A stretch of DNA of 9,423 nucleotides from Euryarchaeota archaeon UBA561 (GTDB taxonomy: Archaea > Thermoplasmatota > Poseidoniia > Poseidoniales > Poseidoniaceae), in NCBI GenBank assembly GCA_002502295.1, contig DANX01000057.1, positions 1-9,423 on the forward strand, read 5' to 3'. Position 1 is the first letter of the stretch. Each line of letters opens with the position of its first letter. The position numbers were made by a program, and so were the translations under genes. Shown here in pieces: positions 7,874 through 9,423 of the stretch. The notes beneath the pieces are model-generated. The model worked only from the letters and a program-made list of their open reading frames with translations, was not told the DNA's origin and ran no database searches.

Positions 7874-7945
7874 GCAGGTGTGATCTAGTGGTTATGATGG
7901 GAGGTTCCCAACCTCTCTGCCCGGGTTCGATTCCCGGCTCCTGCA
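7874..7945 (+). tRNA. tRNA-Gly (anticodon CCC)
   Basis: A 72-base cloverleaf. The acceptor stem GCAGGTG (7874-7880) pairs with CTCCTGC (7938-7944), with a T-T mismatch at pair 6-67; the discriminator base is A. The D arm is ATC/GAT around a loop with the usual AGTGG. The anticodon stem is GGAGG/CCTCT, with the loop TTCCCAA (7905-7911) giving anticodon CCC for Gly codon GGG. The T arm is perfect (CCGGG/CCCGG, loop TTCGATT). No intron and no encoded CCA. It is divergent from the flavin oxidoreductase, 35 bases from that gene's start. Confidence 0.93.
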
Positions 7946-7947
7946 TC

Positions 7948-8847
7948 CTAGTTCTTCTTCGTTGACCTGTCGGAACCGGTCAATGCCAGGATGTTTCTGT
8001 GCATGCTTGGCAGCATTTCAAACATGATCAAGGCCAGCAAAAACATGGCAAAGAGGCTCACAAACCGTGCGGCATAACTGTGGCCAAATTCAAACACGCT
8101 CAGCCCCCAAAGTGACCATTGCGTGTAGGTCATGTGCATCCAAATCAGTCCGGCGTTCCGAAAGACATTGAGCAAGTGAATGGTTGGAATGATCAACAAC
8201 AAAGCACGGACACGCTTTTTCCATGATAAATTCAGAACAGCGATGGCGCCAATGAACAGAACCATGGATTGGATGGCCGTGCAAGCCAAGACAAAGTTGA
8301 TGCCAATCGTGTCGCCGTTAGCCAGCAGCAATTCAGTTTGAAACGCATATTCCCCGGTGAAATCTGTAGCGAACCATCGATTGCCATCCCATTCATTCCA
8401 ACTGACACGGCCTGCAGAATCGTTGACCCATGTCGTCCCAATGTGGATGTCTGTCCCGGTGGTGAACCCCAAAAACCACGCTGATTGGGAGGCGACGAAC
8501 CAAATGGCAAGGACACTGAGGTAGGGGACGTAGGAGATGAGCAGGTAAGGGCCACCGGCAAAGGCAACCGTCCCACGTGCCCAGATAATCGCTTCTTTTC
8601 GGGCGTCTCCTGCGGAGGATTCCAACCATGCGGCCAAACAACTGAGGGGCAAGGTCAACGCAGCCAACACGGTGAGAATTGGATCATCATGGGAAAGATA
8701 CGTCCATGATTGCGAAAAAAAGTAGATGCCAACCAGCACCCAACCCACCTGCGCAAGGCGAACAGTGTTGCGGGCACGCATCCACCATGAGATGCCCAAC
8801 AGCATCATGCCGAACGCTCCCCAGACCGTCGCGGTCTCCGGTTCCAT
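7948..8847 (-). CDS. artA: Archaeosortase (ArtA-like membrane transpeptidase)
   Basis: Archaeosortases are polytopic membrane cysteine enzymes that cut a C-terminal sorting signal (PGF-CTERM for ArtA) and attach the surface protein to a membrane lipid. From ATG 8847 the product has 299 residues, a normal ArtA size, with about seven hydrophobic segments (roughly 6-24, 31-50, 57-75, 102-126, 182-208, 214-229, 258-280). The catalytic cysteine motif ACTAIQS puts Cys at 189. The conserved arginine is in FRN (Arg230), 41 residues later, the same spacing as in Haloferax ArtA. The third catalytic position is His256 or Arg261 in FGHSYAARF. A polar loop (about 127-180) probably faces outside. AGGT seven bases before ATG 8847 supports this start; ATG 8907 is possible. 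The 100 or so residues before that look like antisense to the HAD gene. It ends with KK and N after a basic tail. Confidence 0.87.
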   Translation of the reverse strand: MEPETATVWGAFGMMLLGISWWMRARNTVRLAQVGWVLVGIYFFSQSWTYLSHDDPILTVLAALTLPLSCLAAWLESSAGDARKEAIIWARGTVAFAGGPYLLISYVPYLSVLAIWFVASQSAWFLGFTTGTDIHIGTTWVNDSAGRVSWNEWDGNRWFATDFTGEYAFQTELLLANGDTIGINFVLACTAIQSMVLFIGAIAVLNLSWKKRVRALLLIIPTIHLLNVFRNAGLIWMHMTYTQWSLWGLSVFEFGHSYAARFVSLFAMFLLALIMFEMLPSMHRNILALTGSDRSTKKN

Positions 8848-8988
8848 GAGCACAACCTGACCCGGAAGGTCGTCGGCTATCAAGGTCTCCGAGGGAACAA
8901 AGCCCATGTGATGCCGCTCAAACCGACCTTCATGGAGGGGCCGTATGTACAGGTGCCGTTTCCTCTTCCTGACCGGCGCATTTCCGAT

Positions 8989-9423
8989 ATGCCAATCGCT
9001 TTTTTGGACCGTGATGGCGTTATTAACCGTGGTAAACCGGGGTACATCAACGGGCCAGAGGAAGTTATTCTCCTTCCTGGTTCGGCCGAAACGATTGCGG
9101 CTCTCAACCAACGCGGCTACCTCGTGTGCGTGGTGACCAACCAGTCCCCAATCGCACGGAGATTGTGGCCTCCTGAACGCCTCGAGCCAATTCATAAGGA
9201 ACTTCAACGGCAATTAACGGAAACGCATCCTGAGGCAAATATTCACGCATTTTTGACCTGCCCCCATCGCTTGGAAGATTCGTGCATGTGCAGAAAACCG
9301 TCGCCTGCTATGCTTTTTTTAGGCCACAAAATTCTCCGGGACGGGATGGGTCATTCAACTGGATGGCAGCCTGTCAATCACCCTGTCATTGAACCCCAGG
9401 TCAACTGGTGGGGTCCAAAACCT
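8989..9423 (+). CDS. HAD-superfamily phosphatase, GmhB/HisB-N type (3' end outside window)
   Basis: HAD class IIIA phosphatase related to D-glycero-D-manno-heptose 1,7-bisphosphate 7-phosphatase (GmhB) and histidinol-phosphate phosphatase (HisB N-domain). The 145 visible residues show motif I FLDRDGVIN (nucleophile Asp7, acid/base Asp9), motif II VVTNQS (48-53), a zinc loop CPH-x5-CMC (Cys91, His93, Cys99, Cys101) and motif III CRKP (Lys103). Motif IV (GDxxxD) is not reached before the edge. The loop length suits HisB-N or short-loop GmhB; DRDGVIN favours GmhB. The frame stays open to base 9423. ATG 8989 gives the usual family N-terminus; in-frame ATG 8932 or 8911 would add 19 or 26 residues. 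No good ribosome site or TATA box settles this. It is divergent from the archaeosortase. A role in surface glycan heptose synthesis is inference. Confidence 0.85.
   Translation, partial: MPIAFLDRDGVINRGKPGYINGPEEVILLPGSAETIAALNQRGYLVCVVTNQSPIARRLWPPERLEPIHKELQRQLTETHPEANIHAFLTCPHRLEDSCMCRKPSPAMLFLGHKILRDGMGHSTGWQPVNHPVIEPQVNWWGPKP

Noticed and set aside
7839..7946. N-terminal extension of the flavin oxidoreductase to an ATG at 7946
   Set aside because: The extra 36 codons read mostly through the antisense strand of tRNA-Gly and add residues not expected before the conserved N-terminal strand of the family.
8848..9213. Extension of the archaeosortase frame to an ATG at 9213
   Set aside because: The added residues are polar, do not resemble the family, and lie antisense to the clear HAD phosphatase coding region. 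ATG 8847 has a ribosome-binding sequence and gives the normal length.
1..9423. CRISPR array, insertion sequence, prophage or defence island
   Set aside because: No regularly spaced repeats, transposase or integrase motifs, target-site duplications or known defence proteins were seen.

Overview
The window looks like a piece of a marine Group II euryarchaeote genome (Candidatus Poseidoniales, Thermoplasmatota). That placement is an inference. It rests on an archaeosortase-type transpeptidase, a very large secreted surface protein with EF-hand and thrombospondin-3 calcium motifs ahead of a C-terminal membrane anchor, two tRNA genes without an encoded CCA end, TATA-like rather than -35/-10 promoter signals, and very tight gene packing. 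No rRNA or other definitive marker is present.

Layout. (1) Bases 2-2860 (+) encode the C-terminal 952 residues of an Lhr-type DNA repair helicase; its motor domains lie left of the window. (2) A 140-base gap holds an inverted repeat and a TATA-like element. (3) Bases 3013-6594 (+) encode a cell-surface protein of about 1193 residues: signal peptide, C-type-lectin-like domain, LamG-like domain, three PPC-like beta domains, EF-hands, TSP3 repeats, a transmembrane helix and a cytoplasmic tail. A perfect 8-bp hairpin spans its stop codon. (4) A tRNA-Arg(CCG) (+) ends one base before the stop codon of a convergent Old Yellow Enzyme-family flavin oxidoreductase (-). (5) A tRNA-Gly(CCC) (+) ends two bases before the stop codon of a convergent archaeosortase (-). 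(6) Divergent from the archaeosortase, a HAD-superfamily phosphatase (+; heptose-bisphosphate or histidinol-phosphate phosphatase type) runs off the right edge.

How the genes relate. There is no obvious single operon. The surface protein and the archaeosortase both concern the cell envelope, and the HAD phosphatase could supply activated heptose for surface glycans, so the right part may be loosely an envelope region (inference). The surface protein does not look like an archaeosortase substrate, because a long cytoplasmic tail follows its membrane helix. The helicase, the flavin enzyme and the tRNAs are housekeeping or metabolic genes. The two most notable points are that the helicase continues about 315 residues past the normal end of Lhr with a second copy of the C-terminal winged-helix/barrel module, and the unusual domain combination of the surface protein. 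I see no phage, transposon, CRISPR or defence system.
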